DNA from: Heterohyrax brucei
Taxonomy: Eukaryota > Chordata > Mammalia > Hyracoidea > Procaviidae
Direction: 5' to 3'
Assembly (NCBI GenBank): GCA_028571685.1
Contig: CM053146.1
Span: 115,419,431-115,483,430 of the forward strand
Length of the DNA stretch: 64,000 nucleotides
Part shown: piece after piece, positions 12,129 to 22,869 of the stretch
Layout: every line of letters begins with the position of its first letter
Numbering within the stretch: position 1 is the stretch's first letter
Program-made: the position numbers and the translations under genes
Notes under the pieces: generated by a model
Databases searched by the model: none
What the model was told of the DNA's origin: nothing
Seen by the model: the letters and a program-made list of their open reading frames with translations, nothing else

Positions 12129-12414
12129 CTCCCAAGCCTCAGCGATATACAGAGCTAAGTTCTCAGTCTCTTTTGTAGCACAGGCCAGCAGCGAATCACC
12201 GGCAGCTTGGCTGTGTTCCTCATGTCCTCTTATGCTGGGGTCCAGATTCAAGGGCTAGCCCTTGGCTTGTACATGCTGTTCTCACAGCAGAGAGCAAAGG
12301 CGATGGCCCAGTCTCATGATGGCCATCTGGGGATGGCATGTGTCACTTCCAGTTAAATTTCACTGGTAAAGCACATCACATGGCCAGATCTGATATCAAA
12401 GGGGTGGGAATGTA

Positions 12415-13206
12415 TATTTGCTTGCTGAAAATGAAGAGGACTTGAAGCACTTATTAACGAAGATCAAAGACTACGGCCTTTGGTATGAATCGCACCCCAA
12501 TGTAAAGAAAACAAAGCTCCTCACAACTGGACCAATAAGCAACATGATAAATGGAGAAAAGTTTGAAGTTGCCATGGATTCCATTTTACTTAGGTCCACA
12601 ATCAACACCCATGGGAGCAGCAGCCAAGAAATCGAATGATGTACTGCATTGGGCAAGTCTGCTGCAAAAGATGTCTTTACGTGTTAAAAAGCAAAGATGT
12701 CACATTAAGAACTAAGGTGCACCTGACCCAAAACATGGTGTTTTCAGTCAACTCACGTGCATGCTAAAGCTGGACAATGAATAAGGAAGACCAAAGAAAA
12801 CTTGATGTCTGTGAATTATGGTGTTGGCAAAGAATATAGAATATACCATAGATTTCCAGAAGAACAAACAAACTTATCTAGAAGAAGTACAGCCAGAATG
12901 CTCCTTAAAAGTGAAAATGGCAAAACTTCATCTCACATATTTTAGACATTATCAAGCAAGACCAGTCCGTGGAGAAGGACATCATGATTTGTAGAGCAGC
13001 CAAGCCAAGTGCCGTCGAGTCGGATCTGAGTAGAGTAGAGGGTCAGCAAAAAAGGGAAGACTCCCAATTAGACAGATTGACACAGTGGCCACAGCAAAGG
13101 GCTGAGGCATAACAATGATTGTGCCACTGATTTAGGACTGGGCAGTGTTGTGTTGTGCATAGGGTTACTATGAATGGGAACTGACTTGACGGCACCTAAC
13201 GACAAT
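12415..13206 (+). mobile_element. RTE/BovB-type LINE 3' fragment (reverse transcriptase end)
   Basis: A frame starting near 12418 reads LAENEEDLKHLLTKI and later TTGPISNMINGEKFE and NTHGSSSQEIE, the order seen in the C-terminal part of BovB/RTE reverse transcriptase (LAENEEELK, SGPITSW..IDGEKVE, GDCSHEI). Downstream DNA is decayed but collinear to the RTE 3' terminus, which ends GGTTACTATGAATGGGAACT then GACTTGACGGCACCTAACGA. That tail is the same one used by the SINEs here. The piece is 5'-truncated, broken by stops, and carries a 33-bp insertion at 12997-13029. Confidence 0.8.
12997..13029 (-). repeat. Ultrashort insertion of a SINE/RTE tail, 33 bp
   Basis: Comparison with the second RTE copy (39872-40560, minus strand) shows an extra 33 bp here, flanked by GTAGAG at 12991-12996 and again at 13030-13035. 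It contains AGCCAAGTGCCGTCGAGTC, whose reverse complement resembles a SINE/RTE tail (ACTCGACGGCACTTGGCT). The same motif occurs at 919-943, 28759-28777 and 57806-57835. Confidence 0.6.
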
Positions 13207-13384
13207 GGAGAAGGCACCTCACACCTAGGAAAAAAGACAAGGTATACAATCCTCCGACAGCAAATGGGTGAATCATTGGGACCCGTTGTGTAGTATCTCC
13301 ATTGATGTCGACAGGATGGCAAGGGTCTCACTCAGGGCTTGGAATTAGTTCTTTCTAGCTAGAGTCTCTGCTAAGTACTTGCAT

Positions 13385-13565
13385 GTCCACCCAAGATACA
13401 CTAAATCAGATTCTATATTTTAACAAAATCTCCAGGTGATTCGTAAGTACAATAAGTTTTGCAAACCACTGCTCTATTGGTGGTTCTTGAAACTGGTCCC
13501 AAACCAGCAGCATTAGCATCACCTGGGAACATGTTAGAAATGTAAATCCTTAGCAAGGATTGGAA
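13385..13565 (+). mobile_element. Two adjoining MER5-type hAT relics
   Basis: Up to about 13473 the order CTAAATCAGATTCTATATTT, TCCAGGTGATTCGTAAGTAC, GCAAACCACTGCT is a MER5 3' end. From about 13480, GGTTCTTGAAACTGGTCCCA and CAGCATTAGCATCACCTGGG then AACATGTTAGAAATG is the 5' part of another copy. Confidence 0.6.
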
Positions 13566-14189
13566 TAGGAATGACCAAGTTCAAAGTCCTGTTCTCGCTG
13601 AGGAGCTGCTTACGCCAACAATAAACTATTGTCACAGAATCTTAGCTGTCCAGATTTTGGGAGAATCACTTCACTGCTTTTTCTTTAGGATGCATGGGTG
13701 TCCTCTACCAATTTCCTGTCCTTTCTTCATGCCACAGCCTTCCTTCTCTAAATCCCTCCATATATACAGTGCCTCAGTCGTTTTTATTTTTACTTTCCTG
13801 AAGTTCCTACTTCCCCATCATTCATAGGCTGGTAGGCTTCCCCAAACTTCCTCTTGTGCCTTGGAAATCCCTAGGGGCTTGAGGACAGATGTTCTTGTTC
13901 CTTCTCATTTCCTCTGCAGGGTAAGATACGGGAAAGCCTTAAAGCCTTAGGCTCAAAGAGGAAAATCCTGACTTCAGGAGGCAGCTTGCTTTTGCTTACT
14001 TTCTCTCTGAATTTCTTTAGCACTGGTCTCATATTTAAAACAAATTTGATAACTCCCATTGAAAGAGTTTATTTTCTGCCAGTAGACTTTGCTGAGTTTA
14101 TAGATGAGATTCATATTCTCCTTGTTAGCAAAGCTTTTGTACCTTCTTATGCTAAGGGAATTTCTGTCTCTGTCTTATATACCTAGTCT

Positions 14190-14560
14190 ATTAGGTATAA
14201 AGACCACAGGAGAATAGCTTTAACAGAAATTCATTTTCTCAGTTTAGAAGGGTAGAAGTCCAACATTCAGGGTGTCAGCTCTACGGGAAAGCATTCTCTG
14301 TCAGCTCTGAGGGGAGGTCCTTGTTCCTTCATTGCTCAGGAATCCTTATATGGCTTTATATCTCTCTTCCCCCATCTCTGCTTGCTTCTCTGAGCCTAAT
14401 CTGTTCTTTTTGTATCTCTGGGTGATTGGCTTAGGATACACCCTACACAGACACGGCCTCTTAACAAAGAAAATTCATTCCCAAATGGGACTATAATCAC
14501 AGGTCTGGGGGTTAGGATTTACAATACATTTTTGGAGGGACAAGATTTAATCCATAATGG
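14190..14560 (-). mobile_element. MaLR-type (ERVL) solo LTR, antisense, decayed
   Basis: This shares with 8555-9077 the blocks TTTAACAGAAATTCATTTTC, AGTCCAACATTCAGGGTGTC, TCTGTCAGCTCTGAGGGGAG and the final TTTTTGGAGGGACAAGATTT. It is shorter and more diverged, and non-coding. Confidence 0.65.
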
Positions 14561-15640
14561 TCTTTTTCACAATCTTCGGTTATATACAAATTACTTTTCT
14601 TTGAACTTATCCTAAGAAGATGTGCTTGGTTGCTGGATTTTTAAAATTTCTCGATGTATGTGTGTGTGCGTTCTGTGATTTGTTTGTCTGTTTATCTTGC
14701 CTCACTGCAGCAGGTAAGTGAAAAGCCAGTCCTGCCTTCTGAGCCAAGGGTGCCCTATACAGGGTGCCAGCCACAGCTCTGGAACTGTCTTACCTCGCCA
14801 ACACCACCAAGTTTTCTCCTGTCTTCTGACAGTACAGCAATTTCTTTATACGTGTTGTAGGGAGGAAAGCATCACAAAGTTTAGTAAAGCAGGAAGAAAT
14901 TTGTATTCAACATATAATCAAAAAGGGCAAAAGTAGGACGCTGACAAGCACGCTACCACAGCCACGTCTGCCCAAGTCCAGGGAACATTATAGAACCATC
15001 AGTACATATTAACGTTACAACTGGGCAAATACATTCAAAGAGTCACATTTTTACAGACTGGCTAGAAACAGTGATCCTATATTTTGAACTGTCTTTCTTA
15101 GCAATCATTGATACAGGTTTCACTTATGATAGCTAGGAAGGTCTTCATTGGTCCAACAAATTTTCAGTTCATTCAACATTGTTAACAGAAAAAGGTAAGA
15201 AATAGAAAATCTTCATTGTTTCAGCTTCTGTGGAAGGTTCCCTAAGATTATCCTATCTGTTGTCTTTGTACCTCGGGGCCGGTTAATGTGTCCTTTGAAT
15301 CCTTATGGGCCCAGCTTCAGCTGAGTCACAGTTCTCCATGCTTAAGGGCAAGAAAGAGGCCAAGCAGAAATGATCTTTCCCAAAGTCCTCTGTCCCCATG
15401 TGCTCCTAGTATTGCACTGTTACTTATTCTTGTCATGTGTTCTCAAGTCCAAATCTAAGCCCATATATATTTCAGAGAAATAGCTCAGGATTGCCACATA
15501 GTGACACTTCTAAATTGTCTCAAGAATAATGCTTACGTTCACTTTTCAGTGTGCCAAGTTGTCGGCCCACATTTGCTTAAAGAACCCCAGCCTGAATTCT
15601 TATTTACACTACCCAATGTCCCCTGATGGATGCAACATCA
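14561..15640. other. Intergenic DNA, unique
   Basis: Nothing recognisable as gene or repeat is seen. Composition is ordinary, and ORFs are short. Confidence 0.45.
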
Positions 15641-15796
15641 AAAAAAAAACATTGCCACTGAAGCGATTCTGACTCATAATGGCCCTGTACAACAGTAGAA
15701 GTGCTCCACAGAGCTTCCAAGCTGTGCCTGGTGGATTCAAACTGCCAACCTTTTGGTTAACAGCGATAGCACTTAATCACTATGCCACCAGGGTTA
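15641..15796 (-). mobile_element. Afrotherian SINE (short subtype), antisense
   Basis: It runs from an A10 stretch and CATTGCCACTGAAGCGATTC to the antisense head TATGCCACCAGGGTTACT. Flanking GGATGCAACA and GGATCCAACA look like a target duplication with one mismatch. Confidence 0.85.
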
Positions 15797-16310
15797 CTGG
15801 ATCCAACACAGAGCCCTATATACAAGACCTGTGACTCATAGACTGCTCCAGCCAGAAAGGATCTGGGCTGGCCCAGATTAAGAGCCCCCTGCCATTCAGG
15901 TATATGCCGTTGTCCTGGTTCCTCTCTGGAAAGGCCACGACTTTTGCCCCTGATGATGTTTGCATTCCTGCTCCTGAGTGTAATCCTGGTGCTCTGGGAC
16001 AAAGGGTATTGACCTGTCAATTGCCAGACTCTTCTAAAGTATGGACAATCATTTAAAATCATGTAAAGCCAACCACCTTGTCAAAGAACACACTTTGAGA
16101 GATGTCTATTGATACAACTGAGCTCAGCCTTCATAGATCCATGAGATGGAAGGTACTTGGGAGACCAGTGCACCCTGGTCCCTTCATTTTCTAGAGGAAG
16201 AAACAGAAACCCACAGAGTCAAGCAAAACTTGCTTGAAAGGTTTGTTGATGACAGCAACCTGACTTCTTATTCCCTAAAGCAACTCTTTCTACCTCTTTG
16301 AGCTAAATAG

Positions 16311-16330
16311 TTATTATTATTATTATTATT
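16311..16330. repeat. (TTA)n microsatellite
   Basis: About seven uninterrupted TTA units. Confidence 0.9.
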
Positions 16331-17539
16331 GAGAGACAGCACACCCACAAAAAGTTATTTGCTGTCTGAGAATTTTAAAGGGCAAATAATGGCAACTTGT
16401 CCCCCGTTAAACGAGAGTTTGTTTATTTAACTTAGTTTCCAGGAAAACTAGTAGGAACAACATTCAGTGGTTCTTCCATCCAATTAGACCCCATTTGCTG
16501 GTATCTGGACAAACCTGGCTCACCAACAACACACAAGTTTTCCCTCGAGAGCATGGATCTAACTCCACACATGTCATGCATGACATTTGCTCTCTCTCAC
16601 ACATGGGCAGTCTATGTTTGCGTATCTACACTCACAGACATGCCTAAGGAGAAACTACCTCTTTCTACAGCCCCACTCCAGGGGCAACAAAGTGCTTAGT
16701 AAACACTATTGTAGGATGACATGTTTACTATCGCAGTGATAATTTCTTTTTTTTTTTTTAAGACTCACCATTCTGATGACAGACCAGCGTTTGGCCAGCT
16801 GATGCTGACTTGCCATCTGTTGCAAGGCTGGGTCTGGACATTGCCCAGTGGTGACGGTACAGGGCTTGGTGTCAGAAGTTTAGAGATTAATTTCCAGAGT
16901 TCAGCCAACAACTCTGTGTGATAAATAAACTGATGTCCTTGTACCCGTAGGCAGAAAGACTTTCTAAACAACTGTGTGGCAAGGGGGATTTGTTTATTTT
17001 TCAACTAGCAAAAGGTAAAGAGTCTTATCTGAAACACTTAGCTTTAGATCCCAGAGTTCACCCTCCCACTCACAGCACTGGTCTTCTCCCTTTCTTAATA
17101 CTCCCACAATTATGTTTTAAGAGATTCTTGGGTTTTTTTTTTTAATTAACTATCACAAAAACCATACCAGTATTTGTTCAAATTGACTTTTTGAAATTGT
17201 TTTCATCAGATCTAGGGTTTCTTCCAACATGTCACCCTTGAACAGAAAGATCAAAAATACGAAAGCTTTCGTAACTGTGTTTCTGAAGCATTGCCCTGGT
17301 GAGTATTTTAAAAATAGCAGCAAAAGAGGCTTTGATTTCTCCCCATCATAATGTTGCAAAGAGCCTAAGTACAGCTTTGCATTCATTTAACTGGAAGCTG
17401 CCATTTCTCAGTGTCAGTTGGGTGTCGCATCTCAGAATGACAAGCATGGTAACTTCAGCTACCCAAGAAATGAAACAAAGCAACACCCAGAAATGCTGAG
17501 CCTTAGCACATCTCCACTAAGACGTTACTGTTAAGATGA

Positions 17540-17740
17540 TTTTGTGAGAGATTCATCAAGGAGAAAATCTGCAACAATTGCAATTAGGGAAATACGTGGA
17601 GCAGGCTTGTATTTGATGTGGCTATATTTGACAGTGCCAGGGGAAAAAGGGACGAGGGCACTGAATTTCCCTGAGCCGGGCATGTTCATCACTAGCAATG
17701 GAAATGGTAAATAACAATGCCAATGCAAAGATCACCAAAT
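17540..17740. promoter_or_regulatory. Candidate conserved non-coding element
   Basis: Repeat-free, complex sequence with CAACAATTGCAATTAGGG (about 17571) and AAATAACAATGCCAATGC (about 17708). These contain homeodomain-like and SOX/POU-like cores. Function is inferred only. Confidence 0.22.
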
Positions 17741-19248
17741 GATGTGCAGGCCTGTGGTGGTTTTTGTACACTTTGGACTAAAGAGTGGTTTCAGAATTGA
17801 CCCTTGGCAGAAGTGCTTGAGCTAGTCCCCTGCCCATCTGAACTTAGAGGACTGGTCAACTCTGGGCTTCACATTCCCTTTGAAAACTATGGGCCTCTTC
17901 TATTTATTTATTTATTTTGCAAATGTTTTAGATTATTTAACATACACTCTGATTCACAAGAATGTGATTGCCATATCATGTTTTGGTGACACCTTTTTGC
18001 CTGGAGCAAGGTGCCCCATAATGTAAACATGGCTGTGGTCAGTGGCCTGTTTCGGATGAGCACTTGTAACGTGACTGGGGTGCTGGGGTGCAACTGTTTC
18101 TTCTTGGTAGATGTATGTGTCCCCTGCCTTGAGGAAAGTGGGAAAGAATAGACACAGAAGATTGGGTGTAGCAATCTTCAACTGAGTCAGTTTGCCTGGC
18201 CATGGATTTTCAGGCAATTAAGGAAATGGACTTGAAAATTAACTCTTGGGCATTTGCACTGGGCTCTAAGCAGGGTCCATTGACTCTTGCCTTTCTTAAG
18301 AATGATGTGTCATTGATTGCTCAATGGGACCATTTCTGTCTGATTCTCTCATCCCAGTGAACGTCAACAAGGTTCCAGGCGAGGAAGGATGGAAGACTTG
18401 GGTCATCTATTTTTAATCAAATGTATAATTTAAAAAAAAAAAGATTCTGAGACAGATAAGGCTACTACTTAAACTATAACTAACGAAAAAAGTGTCTGTT
18501 ACAGTAAGATTATTGCAACTTTGAAAAAGGTGGACTTAGGAAATGCAAAGACTTGAGGTCAGTGGAATTTTTAGGAAGGCGGAATTATCTGGCTCCCCAA
18601 GGATAAAAAGAGAAAATTTTCTCTACTAATTCTTTTCTATCTTTAAACAGTCTAAAGGTTTATTGAATTACAGCTTTATAAGTGGGAAGGAGGCAGTTTG
18701 CCCTACTTGGGATTAAAACATTTAACTCCCCCTTTTTAAAAAAACTGTAACAGCATTTCTGAGAATTCTAAGCAAAGATAGTTCCCAGAAGCATCACAAA
18801 GAGAAGGGGCAGTGTAAGTCTGCATTTGGTTTATAAAGCCAGTATTTGGAAAAATACAATAGATTATTTTGACACTTCAAGGTTCTCTTTTTTCTTTTTC
18901 TTTTTTTTTTTGGTAATTCATATTAGGTCACTACAATCACTTTAAGACCTAATGTATAAATCTTATTTTTCTATTAATTAAGAAAATGTTAATCAAGCAC
19001 CTATCATGTGCCTGAAACTGGGTTAAATACTGGGATTCTCTGACAAGCAGTGGTAACAGTAATTCGGTCATAATTAAGACTAAGCAAAATCATCGTATGT
19101 TGGGCCCCTGACTAGAAAATGTTAATAGAAACATTGAATTTGAGACTTTAGAAGTATTTTAGAGGCCATCTAATCCACTGCAGCCTGCAGAGTTATACTT
19201 TACATGCGATCCAGTAACCCAGTATACTCATGTGTATATGTATTATAT

Positions 19249-19281
19249 ACACACACACACACACATATATATACATATATA
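19249..19281. repeat. (AC)n/(AT)n microsatellite
   Basis: A run of AC units passes into ATAT. It abuts the 3' (tail) end of the antisense SINE at 19282, as expected of a tail-derived microsatellite. Confidence 0.85.
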
Positions 19282-19496
19282 TGTTGTTGCTATTGCTATG
19301 TGCCATCAAGTTGATTTTTGACTCCTAATGACCCTGTGTGGCAGGGCAGAATGACCCTATAGGGTTTTCTATGCTGTGATCTTCATGCAAGCACATCACT
19401 ACTAGGTCTTTCTCCTGTAGAGCCACTGGGTGAGTTTGACCTGGCAGTCTTTTGGTTCACAGTCAAGTATTTAACCATTGCACCACCAGGGCTCCT
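19282..19496 (-). mobile_element. Afrotherian SINE (long subtype), antisense
   Basis: Starts TGTTGTTGCTATTGCTATGT with GCCATCAAGTTGATTTTTGA (the RTE-like tail in antisense) and ends TTGCACCACCAGGGCTCC. Confidence 0.88.
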
Positions 19497-19500
19497 ATTT

Positions 19501-19502
<2 letters not shown>

Positions 19503-19540
<38 letters not shown>

Positions 19541-19588
19541 TGTGTGTCTATGTACGTGTGTATATATATATATATGTATGTATGTATA
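19503..19588. repeat. (CA)n-(TG)n-(TA)n compound microsatellite, palindromic centre
   Basis: About 17 CA units run directly into CGTGTGTGTGTG, making an inverted CA/TG junction, followed by CTATGTACGTGTGTATATAT and TATG units. It lies between two SINEs in opposite orientation. Confidence 0.9.
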
Positions 19589-19589
19589 A

Positions 19590-19757
19590 ATCAGTGGTGT
19601 AGTGGTTAAATGGTTAAGTGCTACAGCTGCTAACCAGAAAGTGGGCAGTTCAAATCTGCCGGGTGCTCCTTGGAAACACTATGAGGCAGTTCTGCTCTGT
19701 TTATAGAGTCACTATGAGTTGGAATCAACTCGACAGCAGTGGGTTTGGTTTTGGTCT
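19590..19757 (+). mobile_element. Afrotherian SINE (short subtype)
   Basis: Head GTGGTGTAGTGGTTAAATGG, B-box-like GGCAGTTCAAATCTGCC, tail AACTCGACAGCAGTGGGTTT. Confidence 0.88.
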
Positions 19758-19865
19758 TATGTATATATATAAAATTTTATATATGTATGTGTGTTCATGG
19801 TTCATGAACCAATGTGTACCTCTATTATTTTAATTTATTGCTTTTTTAAAAAAAGTACTGATCAT

Positions 19866-20061
19866 GTTGTTGATAATTGCCTTCAAGCTGAACCCCACGC
19901 TTAGTGACCCTGTGTGTACAGAGTAGAATTGCTCCACAGGGTTTTCAAGGCTGTGACCTTCCAGAATAGATCAAAATGCCTGTCTTCTGAGATGCCTCTG
20001 GGTGGGTTCAAACCACCAGCCTTCAGCTAGTAGTTGAGTGGTTAACCATTTATACCACCCA
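19866..20061 (-). mobile_element. Afrotherian SINE (long subtype), antisense
   Basis: Starts TGTTGTTGATAATTGCCTTC, has CCAGAATAGATCAAAATGCC in the long-subtype middle, and ends TTTATACCACCCAGG. Confidence 0.88.
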
Positions 20062-20424
20062 GGAATGGGGTCAGGGTTCAGGGGTGAGTTCCTTGCTTAT
20101 ATCAGAGCTTTGGTAAGTGGAAGGATTAAACCAGATTTCCTGTCCATTAACTTAGTGGTTTGTAACACATTATCTTGTTTTATTTTGTTCTTAGTACTCA
20201 TTATTACTACTAAAATGATGCTGCTCATTGTTGACAGGGATATTATCTGTCTCTCCCACTAGGAAGTAAAGCCATCTTCACAATGTACCAACTAGTATAC
20301 CACCCAATCAATATTTTTGAATTAATTAAAGGCTGTCAAACTGGACCCTGACGGATACTAAGTTGCAGGCCCACCTGAACAGTTTTGTAGGGTCCTTGGA
20401 ATAACATGTCTTTTATGAATAAAG

Positions 20425-20475
20425 TCCAAACCCAGTGCCTTTGAGTTGGATCCGACTCATGGCGACCCTAGAGGA
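20425..20475 (-). mobile_element. SINE tail fragment, antisense
   Basis: CCAAACCCAGTGCCTTTGAG then TTGGATCCGACTCATGGCGA and CCCTAGAGG is the 3'-terminal part only; the head is missing. Confidence 0.75.
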
Positions 20476-21030
20476 GGACCTGGAATAACAGAGAGATTAA
20501 AAGATTTGACACAAGGCACACAACATCATTATAAAAGCTGGAACCAGAAGCCAGGTCTCCTGACGCCAGTTTAGAGCCATGAGGTCCCTCTGACATGTGA
20601 TCTTACTGTTGCCTTCCTTATTAATGTCAGTAGGCTCACTTGCCCCAGAATACTCCTCTTACCTAGTGTGTACACTTTTTATTTTCCAAGGGTTTCTCTG
20701 GGCTGGAGAAGCCACACTATTTGTGATAACAAAGCCAGCCAGTCAGGTGTGGCAAGCCTACTTCCAGATGTACTGAAAGGCCAAAAATTGAGGGGTTTCT
20801 TTTCTTCTAAATCGTGATCAAATGAAATGGTAAGTGGTTTTGCATTTTCAACTCTTGCCAATTCAAACAAAATGATGAGAAGTCAGTGAGTTTGTAGTTA
20901 AGCTTTGAAGAACTTGTCAAAAAGGAACCAAATTGCTTCTGCTCAGAGAAGTTTGAGTGTGGTCATGTGTCCAATACGAATTTTAAAACTTCTTAGAAAC
21001 TGAACTCCAGGAATCTATGACAAAGAAAAA

Positions 21031-21120
21031 GGAAAAAAGGAAGGAGAGGGAAAGAGAGAGGAGGGGAGGGGAGGGGAGAGAGGGGGACGGGGGAAGAAAT
21101 GGAAGAGAGAGAGGATTAGA
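21031..21120. repeat. Purine-rich (GGGGA/GAGA) low-complexity tract
   Basis: One strand is almost purely A and G, with repeated GAGGGGAGGGGAGGGG; it could form non-B DNA. Confidence 0.85.
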
Positions 21121-21283
21121 GAGAGCTGCTTACTGAAGGCTAAACAAGAGGCTTCCAATTCTGCAAAATGACCACTATTTGAAGTAGCTCATATTATAAC
21201 CTACCTCGATTCATGAAAACCTCAGCCCCAGCTTGAGAAAACTCCAGCTTTATCTAGCAAATTTAGTGACTCCTTATGGCCTG

Positions 21284-21472
21284 GGGGAAACCTTGGTGGC
21301 TAGTGATTGGGGAACTATACCTGCTAACCAAAAGGCTGGCAGTTTGAATCCACCCAGTGCTCCTTGGATATTGTATGGGGCAGTTCTGCTCACTCCTCTA
21401 GGGTCAGTGTGAGTTAGAATCTACTTAATGGCAACAGGTTTGGTTTACGGTTTATGGTTTTGGGTTTTGTGG
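21284..21472 (+). mobile_element. Afrotherian SINE (short subtype)
   Basis: GGGGAAACCTTGGTGGCTAG head, GCTGGCAGTTTGAATCCACC B-box, and tail CTACTTAATGGCAACAGGTT with a TTTGGTTT-rich end. Confidence 0.88.
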
Positions 21473-22456
21473 CAAGTATACCGCAAGCTTCTCTAATGAC
21501 CCCACCATACCCAAGATGTCCCCTGCCCACCCTGAGTCTTTAGTCAATATGTTGTGTCTAATAACTGTGATGCAGATGACTGGGGGACAGTGCCTCAAAC
21601 CAAACTTTCACCGAACTTAGTTTAGCGGCATTGGGGATGGACTTTGCGGCAGCCTAGAAGTAGTCTGTCTTCTAAATCAGCTTCAAATAGAAGTACTGAC
21701 TATGCAGGCAGCCTGTCTCAGCTGGTGACCCTAACCTAGGTTTCCTAAAGCTTTTGCTGTCGTTGGGATGGGGTGTGAGTTTGGATTAGAAAAATAAGAC
21801 AACCAAAGGAATGGTATTTATTGTGCAATTTTCCATTTTGTATTATCCCAGCATAAATATTGCCCCAGTATTCCATTTACAATGTGGAACATCAGGGTAC
21901 AGAACCCCCATGAGGACTTGTTTCTGCCTAACGTACCCAGGGTTTGGGGAGGAGGGGGCTTAAAAACATTAAAGCAGTAGCTAGGAGCTTTAATGACGTT
22001 AACCTGCTGAATCCAGGGGAGGTTTGCTTGAAGTACACCTGAAAGCACTTTGATTATGGCATCAGCTTCAAAAGAAACCCATTCCCTCATTTCTGAACTC
22101 TGCTGCGTTGAGAAATAGAATTGCACCTTTATGTTCAGGCTAATTTTATTGGCTTGCTGAGGGCTGAAAGCATTCTGGAAAGGTAAGGGAAAGAGGTTGC
22201 TCCTCCCAACGCCTACCACAACATTGCAAGCCCAGATTTACAGAGGGTCTCTGAACTCTTGAGTTGGGAACAAGCTCCAACAAATGTGAAGTCCAGCGTG
22301 ATAAATGCCTTCTAGTTCAGAAAAAGGTAACCTCCTACTTTCTGCTAACAGGGAGTCCATTTGGGTTCCGCAGGTTTGCTTTTAAAAAAAGCAGCAGCAG
22401 CTCATGGAATCCTTTGGTCTTTGCAAACCCACCATATCCACCCCGCAATACAAACA

Positions 22457-22606
22457 GGAAACCCTGGCGGCATAGTAGTTAAAGTGCTAGGGCTGCTAAC
22501 CAATAGGTCGGCAGTTCAAATGCACCAGGCGCTCCTTGGAAACTCTATGGGCAGTTCTACTCTGTTAGGGTTGCTGTGAGTCTGAGTAGACTCGACAGCC
22601 GTGGGT
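22457..22606 (+). mobile_element. Afrotherian SINE (short subtype)
   Basis: GGAAACCCTGGCGGCATAGT head, GGTCGGCAGTTCAAATGCAC B-box, and tail GACTCGACAGCCGTGGGTC followed by a CA microsatellite. Confidence 0.9.
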
Positions 22607-22833
22607 CAACACACACACACACACATACCCGCACACGCACTTCCTTTCACTTTTTTGTATTATTACTTCAGTCTCCATTTCCTTTGGTTTTATAACACTT
22701 TGCATCTATTTAGTACTTTCTTTATCATTTCTCTTTTGCTACTTTCCATAGCATCCCTTTCATTTCAGTGTGCATCTCTTCCTCAAGGATTTCAGAACTT
22801 CAGGTTCACTTGTTTCCCTTTTTTGGTCACAGC

Positions 22834-22846
22834 TGCCCCCTACTGG
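22834..22846 (-). promoter_or_regulatory. Candidate CTCF site
   Basis: The minus-strand sequence CCAGTAGGGGGCA fits the CTCF core CCASYAGRKGGC at every position. It lies 7 kb upstream of the NRP2 promoter. Occupancy cannot be told from sequence. Confidence 0.4.
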
Positions 22847-22869
22847 TGTACAACGTCATTACTACTTTG

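Noticed and set aside
12418-12639. A possible small gene with a plausible start codon
   Set aside because: It is the reverse transcriptase C-terminal piece of a dead RTE/BovB LINE, with stops and indels downstream.
17259-17272. 14-bp perfect palindrome ACGAAAGCTTTCGT
   Set aside because: A single short palindrome in unique DNA is expected by chance and has no supporting context.
19503-19547. CRISPR-like or tandem array
   Set aside because: It is a dinucleotide microsatellite; the genome is mammalian and there are no spacer-repeat units.
21818-22219. 133-codon minus-strand ORF
   Set aside because: No domain or splice context; length is within chance expectation for 64 kb.
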